From assembly GCA_030622755.1 (NCBI GenBank), contig JAUXFT010000010.1, forward strand, positions 1 to 44,153: 44,153 nucleotides of DNA, written 5' to 3'. The DNA is from Aestuariirhabdus sp. (GTDB taxonomy: Bacteria; Pseudomonadota; Gammaproteobacteria; Pseudomonadales; Aestuariirhabdaceae). Made by a program: the position numbers and the translations under genes. Below, in pieces: positions 17,074 to 26,580 of the stretch. Each line of letters opens with the position of its first letter. Within the stretch, counting starts at the first letter, position 1. The notes beneath the pieces are model-generated. The model searched no databases. It saw only the letters and a list, made by a program, of their open reading frames with translations, and was not told the origin of the DNA.

Positions 17074-19263
17074 TTATATCGCTTGCAGTTTGGCATACGA
17101 CAGCATCAGCCATTTAGTGCCTTCGCTATCAAAATTGACCTGCACTCTTGCCTGGGCGCCCTGGCCTTCATAATTCAATATGACACCTTCCCCAAACAAC
17201 TTATGCAATACGCGTTGGCCCAACTTAAAACCCGTCTCCGGTACTTCACTATTGCGTAAAGGAGATGCAAACATCCCCTGACTTACCGGCCTGGAGATGC
17301 GAGCTTTCATGCGCACCTCCTGCAATAAATCTGATGGTATCTCACTTATAAATCGTGATGGTGAGTTTAGCGTTTCCCTACCGTGCAAACGACGGGATTC
17401 GGCGTAACAGATATAAAGCTTTTTCATCGCCCGGGTAATACCCACATAGCAAAGCCGCCGCTCCTCCTCCAGCCCGTTAGCCCCATCTAAAGACATTTTA
17501 TGGGGAAACAAGCCCTCTTCCACGCCTGCCATAAACACCAAGGGGAACTCCAGGCCTTTTGCAGAGTGCAAAGTCATTAACTGCACACTTTCCTCATATT
17601 TATCGGCCTGGTTATCACCTGCTTCCAGTGCCGCGTGATCAAGAAAAACGGCCAATGGAGAGGCATCTTCCTCCTCTTCCTCATCATGATAAGGCGACTC
17701 ATCCAGCGAGAACTCACGAGTAGCACTGACCAGCTCTTCCAGGTTTTCTATTCTCGCCTGAGCTTTTTCTCCTTTCTCCTTGCGGTGGTGATCAATTAAA
17801 CCCGTGCTGGAAATCACTTGATCCACCAGTTCATGCAGTAACATTTCACCGGTTTCGATTCGTAACTCCTCAAGTAACTCCATAAACTGGCGAACCGAAC
17901 CACTAGCCCGTGCAGGCAATAACTGCTGCTCAATCACCCTTGAGCAGGCCTGCCACAGGGAGACACTTTGTTCACGCGCGCAATCGCGTATTTTTTGTAC
18001 GCTGCGCTCACCTATTCCCCGAGTCGGCACGTTAATAACCCGCTCCAGCGATGCATCATCGTCTGGATGATTGAGCAAACGCAGATAGGCCAGGGTGTTT
18101 TTAATTTCTGCCCGATCAAAGAATCGCTGGCCGCCGTAAATACGATAAGGTACCGAGGCACGAATCAGAGATTCCTCAAGCACCCGTGACTGGGCGTTGG
18201 AGCGGTACAGAATGGCAATTTCACTACGACTGTGTCCCTGCTCCAACCACTCCTGAATACGATCGACGATAAACCGAGCCTCGTCCTGCTCATTAAATCC
18301 CGCGTACAGCTGGATGGGCTCTCCATCTTCCCCATCGGTCCACAACTCTTTGCCGAGACGATCCGTGTTATTGCGAATTAACTCGTTGGCCGCTTTCAGG
18401 ATGGTCGCCGTAGATCGGTAATTTTGTTCCAATCGAATAATTTGTACGTCAGCCAGGTCTTCATCAAAGCGGCGAATATTTTCAATACGTGCACCGCGCC
18501 AACCGTAGATTGACTGATCGTCATCTCCTACCGCCATTACCTGGCCATGCTCACCGGCCAGCAATCGTAACCAGGCATATTGAATCGCATTGGTATCTTG
18601 AAATTCATCCACCAGCAGGTGGGCAAAGCGGCGCTGATAATGTTCACAAATCGGCTGTTTATCTCTTAATAACTCATGAGCACGCAGTAACAGTTCCGCA
18701 AAATCTACCATTCCGCCACGCTGGCAGGCTTCTTCATAACGCTGATATACCCGTACCATAGTTTGGGCAAACAGATCGCCAGTGGTTTCTATATGTTGTG
18801 GGCGCAACCCTTCATCTTTTTGCTGATTAATAAACCATTGGGCCTGACGAGGCGGCCAGCGGGAATCATCTAATTCGAGCTCCTTGCAAATGCGTTTCAC
18901 CAGACGCAACTGATCATCACTATCAAGAATCTGGAAGTTCTCCGGCAAGTTTGCATCACGCCAATGCGCCCTGAGCAAGCGATGCGCCAGACTATGAAAA
19001 GTACCTACCCACAACCCCTTCAACGAGCTGCCCCAAAGCTCCTCGATGCGCGCACGCATCTCAGCGGCGGCTTTGTTGGTAAATGTCACCGCCATAATAC
19101 TGTATGGTGATTCCCCCTGGCCGACCAGCCAGGCAACCCGGCTGACCAGCACTCGAGTCTTGCCACTACCTGCACCGGCTAATACCAGATAATTGCCAGG
19201 TTTCGCGGTCACCGCTTGTTGCTGGGCATCGTTTAACGACGCCACCTGTTGGTTCACATTCAT
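17074..19263 (-). CDS. uvrD: DNA helicase II (UvrD)
   Basis: ATP-dependent 3'-5' helicase of superfamily 1 acting in nucleotide excision repair, mismatch repair and replication fork clearance. The 729-residue product is collinear with E. coli UvrD (720). Motifs: Q-motif LNDAQQQAV (10-18), Walker A AGAGSGKT (29-36), motif Ia VTFTNKAAAEMR, DExx LLVDEFQDTN, motif III GDDDQSIYGWRGA, motif IV LEQNYRS, motif V QLMTLHSAKGLEFPLVF, motif VI CYVGITRAMKKL. The C-terminal Tudor-like tail (LGQRVLHKLFGEGVIL) that contacts RNA polymerase in UvrD/PcrA is present. ATG 19263 was chosen over 19287 because AGGA precedes it at a good distance. Confidence 0.95.
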   Translation of the reverse strand: MNVNQQVASLNDAQQQAVTAKPGNYLVLAGAGSGKTRVLVSRVAWLVGQGESPYSIMAVTFTNKAAAEMRARIEELWGSSLKGLWVGTFHSLAHRLLRAHWRDANLPENFQILDSDDQLRLVKRICKELELDDSRWPPRQAQWFINQQKDEGLRPQHIETTGDLFAQTMVRVYQRYEEACQRGGMVDFAELLLRAHELLRDKQPICEHYQRRFAHLLVDEFQDTNAIQYAWLRLLAGEHGQVMAVGDDDQSIYGWRGARIENIRRFDEDLADVQIIRLEQNYRSTATILKAANELIRNNTDRLGKELWTDGEDGEPIQLYAGFNEQDEARFIVDRIQEWLEQGHSRSEIAILYRSNAQSRVLEESLIRASVPYRIYGGQRFFDRAEIKNTLAYLRLLNHPDDDASLERVINVPTRGIGERSVQKIRDCAREQSVSLWQACSRVIEQQLLPARASGSVRQFMELLEELRIETGEMLLHELVDQVISSTGLIDHHRKEKGEKAQARIENLEELVSATREFSLDESPYHDEEEEEDASPLAVFLDHAALEAGDNQADKYEESVQLMTLHSAKGLEFPLVFMAGVEEGLFPHKMSLDGANGLEEERRLCYVGITRAMKKLYICYAESRRLHGRETLNSPSRFISEIPSDLLQEVRMKARISRPVSQGMFASPLRNSEVPETGFKLGQRVLHKLFGEGVILNYEGQGAQARVQVNFDSEGTKWLMLSYAKLQAI

Positions 19264-19414
19264 CAAGTTCCTGCCGAGTACACTCATGGCGCTATTGCCG
19301 GTGTACTATCACTTAGGGTTAAATGGAGTAATAGGTAGCCTATAATATCAAAAGCCTGCACGCTCGGCTCACTGTCCGTTCGAAGCTGGAAAAACATGTT
19401 AACAGAGCCCATCC

Positions 19415-22267
19415 ATGATTAACGCTATCAAGCGTTTAATTCCTTCCCTCGGTGACTCGCCAGAGGAAGACAAGAAAAACAACGGCCAGTATCATAAAAT
19501 GGCCATCAATACCCGCGCCCAATTAACACAACTACACTTGCTCCATCGCTCCCCACCCTGGCTGGTTTGTTTCGGCTCCTTGCTAATGCTGGGCTTCTTA
19601 TGGCCTGCCCTCAGTGCCCACACTTTGCTTCTCGCCCCTGTTGCCATCGCCCTTCTGATGCTGGCCCGTTACAACATGGCGATTCGTTTCGCATACATTG
19701 ATTCCTCTGTCGAAAAACGCTGGTTATTGCTTTCATGCCTACCGGCCATCCTCGGCGGGACTGGAATCGCCTTACTCTTTATTCACGTGCTGCCCAAAAT
19801 CTCTCTGGCAACCAGTGGAGTTATGTATCTGTTGTTACTGACAGCAGTCCTTATTGCCATGTTGTTTTACGCTATTTTCCCGCCAGCATTTTTCGGTTTC
19901 GCCGTTACGGCCATCACCCCCATCGCGCTTGAGTTATTTTTACATGGCGATGACCAGCATCAACTCGCGGCTTTATGTCTGTTACTGGTATTAGCCATCA
20001 GCAGCTACGGCGCACTAATTGCCAATCGATTCTTGATCCAGCAAGCAAAGTTCAAAGAACAGGGTGATAAGCTTCAGAGACAACTGCAGCAAGCCCAGCA
20101 AAAACTTGCCCACGCAGCAACACCAAAAACCGTCACCGAAAAGCCCAAAGCCAATTCTCACCCGCCACAGGAACAGCAGTTACGCGAGAAAATAAAACTG
20201 GCAGAGGGTGCCGTTCACATTAGCGAACAACGACTCTCCATGGCCCTCGAAGTCGGCTCATTAACACTGTGGGATTGGGACTTGAGCCACGATCGTTTTC
20301 TCCACCCACAATCGATGGAGATGCTCGGCATCCGAATGGACGGGCACCAGGGTTTCATCGCCAGCATTAAGTCCCTGGTCACGGAACAGCATCTGCTTCA
20401 AATTAAAGAAGCGATGCAGCATTACCTGAATAACAACACGACCCGTTACCAAATCCAGTACCGGGCTCGCCACAAAAACGGGCAATGGCTGTGGCTGGAA
20501 GATAATGGTCACGCCGCAGCATGGGACCAACAAGGCAGGGTTACTCGGGTACTGGGCACTCGAAAAGAGATTACTCTTGAAAAGCAGCGAGAAGCAGAGA
20601 GTTCATTGTTTCGCAAACTCAGCGAGTTGAGCACTCAGGCCGTTTTCCTGCTCGATCATCAACTGCGCTTTGTACAAGCAAATAACGCTTTTTGTGAACT
20701 CTCCGGCTTTTCCTTTGAAGAGCTTCACGGTAAGCAGATCAGTCAAATTTCACCGCGCAATCATGACGCCATGCTCTACCAGAAAATTTCAAAAGGGTTA
20801 CGACGCTCTGGATACTGGAGCGGTGATCTTTTGGAATATCGTAAAGATGGCCAAAGCTATCCGGTTACTGCCAGCTTCACCACCATTGATGATCCACAAG
20901 GCAACCACGAATATTATCTGGGTGTCTACAGCGACCTCAGTCAGAAACAGCAAAACGAAAAGCGACTGCATTTCCTCACCAGCTTTGATGGCATGACCGG
21001 ATTGGCCAATCGGGACCTTTTCCTTCGACATCTGCAACAAACAACTCAGGAAGGCAAACCGCTCACCCTGTTGATGCTAAATCTGGATCGCTTTAAGCAA
21101 ATCAATGAGTCTCTGGGGCATGAGGTTGGCGACCAGCTGTTAATTCAGGCATCTCGCCACCTGCGTAAAATGTCGCGAGATGCCCACTTGATTGCCCGCA
21201 CCGGCAGCGACGAATTTGCGGTGTTATTCCCAGGCAACCCGGGGCTGAGCAGCATCTCTGAACTGACTCAAAGAATTTTATCCAAAGTCGGACGAGAGTA
21301 TCGCATCGGTCGCCATGAACTCACGATCTCCATCAGCGCCGGAATCTGTCTTTTCCCTCAGCAGGCGCGTAATTCTCGAGCCCTGTTACAGGGAGCATCC
21401 AAAGCATTACTGGAAGCTAAAAAGTTTTCCGGTAACCATCACCAATTCTACACCGACAACCTTGCTGATGAAGCCTCACCGCTGCCGTTGCTCGAAGGTG
21501 CACTGCCGAAAGCGGTTCGAAACAAAGAGTTTGAAGTCTATTATCAACCCAAGTTGCATCTGGACAGCAACCGTATCTGTGGCGTCGAGGCGCTGGTGCG
21601 CTGGCAACATCCTCAACTGGGCTTAGTGGAACCTGAACGGTTTATTTACCTCGCGGAGGAAAACGGATTAATTCATGCGATTGGTGAACAGGTAATGGTG
21701 CAAGCCTGCACGCAAGCCAAACAATGGCTTGATGATGGGCTGGGTGATATTCAGGTATCCGTTAACCTTTCAGCGCAACAACTTCGCCAGGGCAACGGCC
21801 CGGCAATGATCGAGCGCACCTTGCAGCAAACCGGGTTGCCTCATCATTTGCTCGAATTGGAGCTCACGGAGGGTATCTTGCTAGAGGAAAGCAGCGGCGT
21901 TTCTCATAGCATCGACCGTATTCGTGATCTGGGCGTCAGTATCAGCATCGATGATTTTGGTACCGGTTATGCTTCTCTCAGCTATCTCAGGCGCTTCCCG
22001 GTGAACGCTCTGAAAATCGACCGAAGTTTTATCAGTGGTATTCCAGATAACGAAAACGACTGCACAATTACTCGTGCAATTATCGCTATGGCCAACAGTC
22101 TCGACTTGCAGGTCATTGCCGAAGGAGTAGAGAGCCCACAACATGCTGACTTTTTACGCGACGCCGGCTGCCACTATATCCAGGGTTATTTAATTAGCAG
22201 ACCGGTTCCCGCTCATGAGATGAGCGCCCTGTTAACAGCGCAGCTTGCCCGGGATCCTGAGAGCTAA
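19415..22267 (+). CDS. Membrane PAS-PAS-GGDEF-EAL protein, probable c-di-GMP phosphodiesterase
   Basis: The 950-residue product has about five to six N-terminal membrane helices (48-205), a glutamine-rich coiled coil (205-272), two PAS domains (about 275-390 and 398-515), a GGDEF domain (about 520-680) and an EAL domain (about 695-940). The signature loop is GSDEF (597-601), with Ser for the second Gly, and the inhibitory RxxD site is absent (R588-D-A-H591). The EAL domain keeps EAL (725-727), the metal aspartates of DDFGTGY (846-852), K867 and E903. I infer net c-di-GMP breakdown, with the GGDEF part as a possible GTP sensor. Diguanylate cyclase activity cannot be excluded, as some SGDEF-like variants work. 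Confidence 0.88.
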   Translation: MINAIKRLIPSLGDSPEEDKKNNGQYHKMAINTRAQLTQLHLLHRSPPWLVCFGSLLMLGFLWPALSAHTLLLAPVAIALLMLARYNMAIRFAYIDSSVEKRWLLLSCLPAILGGTGIALLFIHVLPKISLATSGVMYLLLLTAVLIAMLFYAIFPPAFFGFAVTAITPIALELFLHGDDQHQLAALCLLLVLAISSYGALIANRFLIQQAKFKEQGDKLQRQLQQAQQKLAHAATPKTVTEKPKANSHPPQEQQLREKIKLAEGAVHISEQRLSMALEVGSLTLWDWDLSHDRFLHPQSMEMLGIRMDGHQGFIASIKSLVTEQHLLQIKEAMQHYLNNNTTRYQIQYRARHKNGQWLWLEDNGHAAAWDQQGRVTRVLGTRKEITLEKQREAESSLFRKLSELSTQAVFLLDHQLRFVQANNAFCELSGFSFEELHGKQISQISPRNHDAMLYQKISKGLRRSGYWSGDLLEYRKDGQSYPVTASFTTIDDPQGNHEYYLGVYSDLSQKQQNEKRLHFLTSFDGMTGLANRDLFLRHLQQTTQEGKPLTLLMLNLDRFKQINESLGHEVGDQLLIQASRHLRKMSRDAHLIARTGSDEFAVLFPGNPGLSSISELTQRILSKVGREYRIGRHELTISISAGICLFPQQARNSRALLQGASKALLEAKKFSGNHHQFYTDNLADEASPLPLLEGALPKAVRNKEFEVYYQPKLHLDSNRICGVEALVRWQHPQLGLVEPERFIYLAEENGLIHAIGEQVMVQACTQAKQWLDDGLGDIQVSVNLSAQQLRQGNGPAMIERTLQQTGLPHHLLELELTEGILLEESSGVSHSIDRIRDLGVSISIDDFGTGYASLSYLRRFPVNALKIDRSFISGIPDNENDCTITRAIIAMANSLDLQVIAEGVESPQHADFLRDAGCHYIQGYLISRPVPAHEMSALLTAQLARDPES

Positions 22268-22341
22268 GCTCACAGCACACTGTTCGCTTCCTCTAAAAAT
22301 CAGGTTCGCTAATTTTTCCCGTTAATACTTAGTGTTAATAT

Positions 22342-23649
22342 TCAGGAATCTTTGTGGACGGTCATGACAGGATCAAAATGGCAACTAAAGGTGCTGCCTT
22401 TACCCAATACGCTACGCACCGATAATAAGCCTTGATGGCGAAGCATCACGTGTTTAACAATCGCCAGCCCTAACCCCGTACCCCCGGTTGCCAGTGCACG
22501 GCTTGAATCTACTCGATAAAAACGCTCGGTAAGCCGTGGAATATGCGTTGGATCGATACCGATACCTTCATCTTTTACTGCCAGATGAGCGCCTGTTTTA
22601 TCCTGCCACCAGCGGATATAGATCGCGCCTGGAGACGGCGTGTATTTAATCGCGTTGATGATCAGATTGGTAAATGCACTGTGCAATTCCTGTTCATGCC
22701 CCAGCAGCATGGCGTTTTCTTCACATTCGAGGTGAATGGTCTGTTCTTTCCCTGCCAGTACGGCAGCGCCCTTAACAATGCCATCCAGCATCGGCCTAAT
22801 TGCCACCTTGCACAACCCAGTCGCCTGCCCGCTATTTTCGAGTCTCGACAATAGCAACAAATCAGTTACCAGATCGCTCATCCTGTCCGTTTGTTTTGCC
22901 ATTATATCGAGGGGGCGATGCCACCTATCGGGCACGCTTTCAGGACTACTTTGCATCGTTTCCAGATAGCCCCTGATCACCGTCAACGGCGTACGCAGCT
23001 CGTGGGAAACATTGCCCACCAGATCCTTACGCATCTGCTCCAGGGTATGTAATCGTGTCACATCCCGAACCAATAACAATCGCTCACCTTGTCCAAAACG
23101 AGTTATGTCGTACTGCAGTATCACCCGTTCATCCACCGGGGATGGCAAACTCAGGGATTCTTTATAGTCCTGTCGGGTAAAATAACTGGCAAAGCGAGGA
23201 TCACGAATCAGGTTTGTGATCAATTGCCCCCGGTCATCAGGTGAGCGCAGCCCTAACAGCTTTTCTGCGGCAGTGTTCCACCAATCCAGACTGCTGTTGG
23301 TGTCCAACATGAGTACTGCTTCATTCAGCGCGGCAGTAGAATCCTGGATTTTTGCAATGACCGATTGAAGACGTTGCCGAGCGTGTAGATGCCTTTTCTG
23401 CATGCGATAAATGGCATCAAACAGATCACCCCATATGCCCACACCTTGTGGGGGGTCCTCTGTAGCGAACTGATCGTTCTTCAACCACCGCAACATTCTG
23501 GCAACATTGATTAAAGTCCATACAAGATAAACAACCACCACTAGCAGCAGGCTAAACAGGAATTCTCCCGTTAAAAAACCCAGCAATATACTGCTACCAA
23601 ACAGCCAAAAAATATTACTGCTGAGTCGTTGCTGCCAGCCTTGCTCCAT
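22342..23649 (-). CDS. phoR: Phosphate regulon sensor histidine kinase PhoR
   Basis: Membrane-bound kinase/phosphatase that phosphorylates PhoB under phosphate starvation. The 435-residue product follows the PhoR plan: two close N-terminal membrane helices (about 10-50) with almost no periplasmic loop, the PhoR-specific linker, a PAS domain (about 95-205), the dimerisation/phosphoacceptor helix with H216 (VGNVSHELRTPL), and an ATPase domain with N box FTNLIINAIKYTP, G1 VKDEGIGID and G2 GGTGLGLAIV. It starts 1 nt after the phoB stop codon, so translation is probably coupled. PhoU and the Pst transporter encoded nearby would provide the phosphate signal. Confidence 0.95.
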   Translation of the reverse strand: MEQGWQQRLSSNIFWLFGSSILLGFLTGEFLFSLLLVVVVYLVWTLINVARMLRWLKNDQFATEDPPQGVGIWGDLFDAIYRMQKRHLHARQRLQSVIAKIQDSTAALNEAVLMLDTNSSLDWWNTAAEKLLGLRSPDDRGQLITNLIRDPRFASYFTRQDYKESLSLPSPVDERVILQYDITRFGQGERLLLVRDVTRLHTLEQMRKDLVGNVSHELRTPLTVIRGYLETMQSSPESVPDRWHRPLDIMAKQTDRMSDLVTDLLLLSRLENSGQATGLCKVAIRPMLDGIVKGAAVLAGKEQTIHLECEENAMLLGHEQELHSAFTNLIINAIKYTPSPGAIYIRWWQDKTGAHLAVKDEGIGIDPTHIPRLTERFYRVDSSRALATGGTGLGLAIVKHVMLRHQGLLSVRSVLGKGSTFSCHFDPVMTVHKDS

Positions 23650-23650
23650 A

Positions 23651-24340
23651 TTACCCCTTGGTAGAAAAACGATACCCCGTCCCTCGGACGGTTTGAATCA
23701 GTTGATCATATTGACTACCCAACACCTTACGCAAACGACGAATATGCACATCGACAGTACGTTCCTCGACGTAAACATTTCCGCCCCATACCTGATCCAG
23801 TAACTGATTCCGAGTATAGGCTCGTTCCTGATGCGTCATAAAAAAATGCAGTAACCGAAATTCTGTAGGGCCTATCTCGGTTGCTTGTTTATCGATGGTG
23901 ACTCGATGACTAACAGGATCAAGCGCCAGCCCCCCAACCTGAATAAATTCCTCTGGAGAATGCAACTGCGCACGGCGTAATACGGTTTTTAGGCGGGCAA
24001 CCAGCTCGCGAGGTGAAAATGGTTTGGTAATATAATCGTCTGCGCCAATTTCCAGACCCTGAATCTTGTTGTCTTCTTCACCTTTCGCGGTCAGCATAAT
24101 AACCGGGACAGACGATGTGAGATCGTCACGCTTCAAGCGTCGCACCAACTCCACACCTGAGATCCCCGGCATCATCCAGTCCAGCAATATCAGGTCGGGC
24201 ATGCGGTCGACAATCAGCGCATGAGCTTGCGGGGCATCGCCCGCTTCCAGTGTTTTATATCCGGCCATCTCGAGGGCAACCGAGATCATCTCTCTAATGG
24301 CTACTTCATCATCAACAATCAATATGGTTGTATCGGTCAC
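23651..24340 (-). CDS. phoB: Phosphate regulon response regulator PhoB
   Basis: Transcription factor that, when phosphorylated by PhoR, binds Pho boxes and contacts sigma-70. The 229-residue product has a receiver domain with acidic pocket D10-D11, phosphoacceptor D54 (LILLDWMMPG), T84 and K106. An OmpR-type winged helix (about 130-227) follows, ending VDVHIRRLRKVLG and VRGTGYRFS. The start codon is GTG with AGGA 7-8 nt upstream. A Pho box and promoter lie just upstream, implying autoregulation. Confidence 0.96.
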   Translation of the reverse strand: MTDTTILIVDDEVAIREMISVALEMAGYKTLEAGDAPQAHALIVDRMPDLILLDWMMPGISGVELVRRLKRDDLTSSVPVIMLTAKGEEDNKIQGLEIGADDYITKPFSPRELVARLKTVLRRAQLHSPEEFIQVGGLALDPVSHRVTIDKQATEIGPTEFRLLHFFMTHQERAYTRNQLLDQVWGGNVYVEERTVDVHIRRLRKVLGSQYDQLIQTVRGTGYRFSTKG

Positions 24341-24376
24341 GGCAATTCCTGTCCGTCATAGTGTGCATTCGGCACC

Positions 24377-24410
24377 ATTACAACGGGACTTTGTTACAGT
24401 CTTATTACAA
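24377..24410 (-). promoter_or_regulatory. Pho box and -10 of the phoB-phoR promoter
   Basis: On the minus strand TTGTAAT (24410-24404), 4 nt, CTGTAAC (24399-24393) is a PhoB-type tandem site. Exactly 10 nt further is TGTAAT (24382-24377), one mismatch from the -10 consensus. The predicted start near 24370 leaves a leader of about 30 nt. Confidence 0.75.
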
Positions 24411-24451
24411 GGTGGCTGCGAATCAGACTATAAGCCAATGTGGATCGTAAT

Positions 24452-25333
24452 TTATGCCGATTTCAACCCCAGCTCCAATGCCAAACCAATGAACACTACC
24501 ATGCCTACCCAGTGGTTATTTAGAAAAGCCTTGAAGCAATCTTCCCTGGCGCGTAACCGTGTCAGCTTGAACTGATAACAAAACAGGGCCACTGCAGCCA
24601 ACAAACCAGCATGGTAATACAACCCTAATTTCAACTGACTACCCACCATCAGCAATATAAACAACGTAAAAAGCTGCAGTATTACAATGATCAGATTATC
24701 GGCTTCACCAAACAGAATCGCGGTAGATTTTATGCCCGCTTTAATGTCATCGGCACGATCAACCATCGCGTACTGAGTATCGTAGGCAACGGTCCACAGC
24801 AGCGTTGCCAGATAGAGTAAGCCGGCAACGGCATTAACTTCACCGCTTTGCGCCGCATATGCCATTGGAACCGACCAGGCAAAAGCAGCACCCAACACCA
24901 CTTGAGGTAGATAAGTGTAACGCTTCATAAAGGGGTAGCACGCGGCTAAAAGCAACCCGCCGACAGAGAGATAAATGGTTAAGGTATTGGTAAACAAAAC
25001 CAGGATAAACGCCAGGGTAATCATCACTACAAAAAACAGCAGTGCTTCCCCGGCGTTTATTCTGCCCGTCGCCAATGGACGATCACGAGTTCGCTCCACC
25101 AGGACATCCAGTTTACGGTCCGCAAAGTCATTAATGACACAGCCTGCACTGCGCATCAAAATGGTGCCTGCCACAAAAATAAACAGCAGATCCAGCCGAG
25201 GCATACCATCTGCGGCTGCCCACAGTCCCCACAGGGTTGGCCACAACAGCAGATAAATACCAATCGGCTTGTTCAGTCGAGCCAACGAAATGAAATCTGG
25301 AAGCCGAGGAAAACGCGTACCTATCCAATGCAT
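24452..25333 (-). CDS. ubiA: 4-hydroxybenzoate polyprenyltransferase UbiA
   Basis: Integral membrane enzyme that attaches the polyprenyl tail to 4-hydroxybenzoate, the second committed step of ubiquinone synthesis. The 293-residue product has eight to nine membrane helices. It carries the two Mg-diphosphate motifs of the family: NDFADRKLD (68-76) and YDTQYAMVDRADD (184-196). ATG 25333 is preferred to the TTG one codon earlier. It follows ubiC on the same strand after about 110 nt, the usual ubiC-ubiA order. Confidence 0.95.
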   Translation of the reverse strand: MHWIGTRFPRLPDFISLARLNKPIGIYLLLWPTLWGLWAAADGMPRLDLLFIFVAGTILMRSAGCVINDFADRKLDVLVERTRDRPLATGRINAGEALLFFVVMITLAFILVLFTNTLTIYLSVGGLLLAACYPFMKRYTYLPQVVLGAAFAWSVPMAYAAQSGEVNAVAGLLYLATLLWTVAYDTQYAMVDRADDIKAGIKSTAILFGEADNLIIVILQLFTLFILLMVGSQLKLGLYYHAGLLAAVALFCYQFKLTRLRAREDCFKAFLNNHWVGMVVFIGLALELGLKSA

Positions 25334-25446
25334 CAAAGCAGGTGTCCAATCTAAAATTCAGGGGCAAAGATAACGGTTGCCGTCATCACCAAAATTTGAA
25401 GTCTATGGGCTCGTATCGGCGATTGCAATCCAGGTTACCCGATCTT

Positions 25447-25992
25447 TTATTCAAACATAGAGGGCAAAAAAACTTCACATACCGAGAGCGGTAAATGATC
25501 GAGATAAAATACCGAACGGCGTCCCCATCCGATTTGATCATCATAGCAATGCGGCAGATGTGCGTTCAGTTGTCCTACAGACAACGGGGCAATTTCAATC
25601 TCTCCTCGTGTCATTAGGGGATTGGAAAACAGGTAGGCTCCCAATGGTTTTGTATTCAACCGCAACAAACGCCGGTTGGCACCAACCAGCGTTGACTGAG
25701 GCAGTACACTCCGGGCAAACACTCGTGGTTTTCCATCACCGATCAACAAGACTTCACGAATACTGGCGATTTCGCGTTGCGCTATTCCCAGACAACGCCG
25801 CTCCGAAGGGGTAGGACGACCCCACCCTTGATGTAACAGTTTAACTCGAAATGTTCCGGGATAACGCTTTTGCAAGCGCTGGGTCAAGGATCCACGGTCG
25901 AGCAGCCACGGCCTCCAGGGAAACGGCAATTGAGATTTTAGAATCTGGCTTTGAGGTCGCCATTGATTAGCATAGAGTGTCGTCAGCGGCAA
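25447..25992 (-). CDS. ubiC: Chorismate pyruvate-lyase UbiC
   Basis: Converts chorismate to 4-hydroxybenzoate and pyruvate, the first step of ubiquinone synthesis, in the cytoplasm. The 181 residues align along the length of E. coli UbiC (165): WLLDRGSLTQRL, EVLLIGDGKPRVFARSVLP, KPLGAYLFSNPLMTRGEIEI, WGRRSVFYLDHLPLSVCEVFLP. The conserved arginine (ARSVLP) and the C-terminal glutamate (CEVFLP) that bind the substrate are present. The start is TTG with AGG about 8 nt upstream. Competition with MenF for chorismate is expected because menF is also in this window. Confidence 0.92.
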   Translation of the reverse strand: MPLTTLYANQWRPQSQILKSQLPFPWRPWLLDRGSLTQRLQKRYPGTFRVKLLHQGWGRPTPSERRCLGIAQREIASIREVLLIGDGKPRVFARSVLPQSTLVGANRRLLRLNTKPLGAYLFSNPLMTRGEIEIAPLSVGQLNAHLPHCYDDQIGWGRRSVFYLDHLPLSVCEVFLPSMFE

Positions 25993-26105
25993 AATGTTAC
26001 CTGGATAAATCTTGGCAGGCGGGAGTGTGAAGCAAAACTATTGCCCTGTTCGATAGGTCTCGAAGTATATCACAAAGCATGGAGACGCCTATTGCAACGT
26101 GAATT

Positions 26106-26117
26106 CCTGTTAACAGG
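26106..26117. promoter_or_regulatory. Perfect 12-bp palindrome between ubiC and hup
   Basis: CCTGTTAACAGG is a perfect palindrome about 90 nt upstream of the HU gene and about 115 nt upstream of ubiC. It could be an operator for either divergent gene. It does not fit the LexA consensus well. Confidence 0.25.
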
Positions 26118-26207
26118 CAAGCAAAAAAATCTTCCCTTTTTACGGCCCTGCTGGTTAGATAGCATATCTGACATAATAAATATAAATAAACAGGTCATGG
26201 AGGATTC

Positions 26208-26486
26208 ATGCGCAAACCCGAACTAACCGCAGCAATTGCCGAGCAAGCTGATTTAACCAAGGAACAGGCCAGCGAAGCCCTGACAGCCATTCTTGAACAG
26301 ATAACCTCTGCCGTTAAAAATGATGACTCTGTGAGCCTGATAGGCTTTGGCACCTTTGGCCAGCGTCATAGAGGAGCACGTATGGGTAAAAATCCGCAAA
26401 CCGGCGAGGCTATTCAGATAAAGGCCAGTAACACAGTAGCCTTTAAACCGGGTAAAGGGCTAAAAGAGAGCGTGAACCAAAAATAG
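26208..26486 (+). CDS. hup: HU-family nucleoid DNA-binding protein
   Basis: Small histone-like protein that bends DNA and helps shape the nucleoid; it acts as a dimer. The 92-residue product has the two N-terminal helices (MRKPELTAAIAEQADLTKEQ), the signature VSLIGFGTFGQRHRGARMGKNPQTGE and the DNA-minor-groove arm with an intact proline (RMGKNPQTGE), and ends with FKPGKGLKESVN. The ATG has a strong GGAGG 6 nt upstream. Whether it is the alpha, beta or a stand-alone HU subunit cannot be decided. Position near ubiC and recG recalls the Pseudomonas gene order. Confidence 0.92.
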   Translation: MRKPELTAAIAEQADLTKEQASEALTAILEQITSAVKNDDSVSLIGFGTFGQRHRGARMGKNPQTGEAIQIKASNTVAFKPGKGLKESVNQK

Positions 26487-26554
26487 CATTTACTTGTTTT
26501 CTAGAATTCACTGAACCCTCTTAAACTGGATTCAACAAAACTAAATTCACGAAA

Positions 26555-26580
26555 AAAGGACTGCTTAACTGCAGTTCTTT
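26555..26580 (+). terminator. Probable terminator of the HU gene
   Basis: AAAGGACTGC (26555-26564) and GCAGTTCTTT (26571-26580) pair around TTAACT with one G-T pair. The 3' arm ends in TTCTTT, a weak U-tract. It lies about 70 nt after the stop codon and is oriented to serve either this gene or, on the other strand, the MarR gene. Confidence 0.5.

Noticed and set aside
16937-17173. Lysine/isoleucine-rich plus-strand frame over the tandem repeat
   Set aside because: Its repeated peptide is just the translation of the 15-nt repeat, and both ends overlap better-supported genes on the other strand.
26106-26117. CCTGTTAACAGG as a LexA (SOS) box
   Set aside because: It has CTG/CAG-like ends but is far too short for the CTG-N10-CAG spacing.
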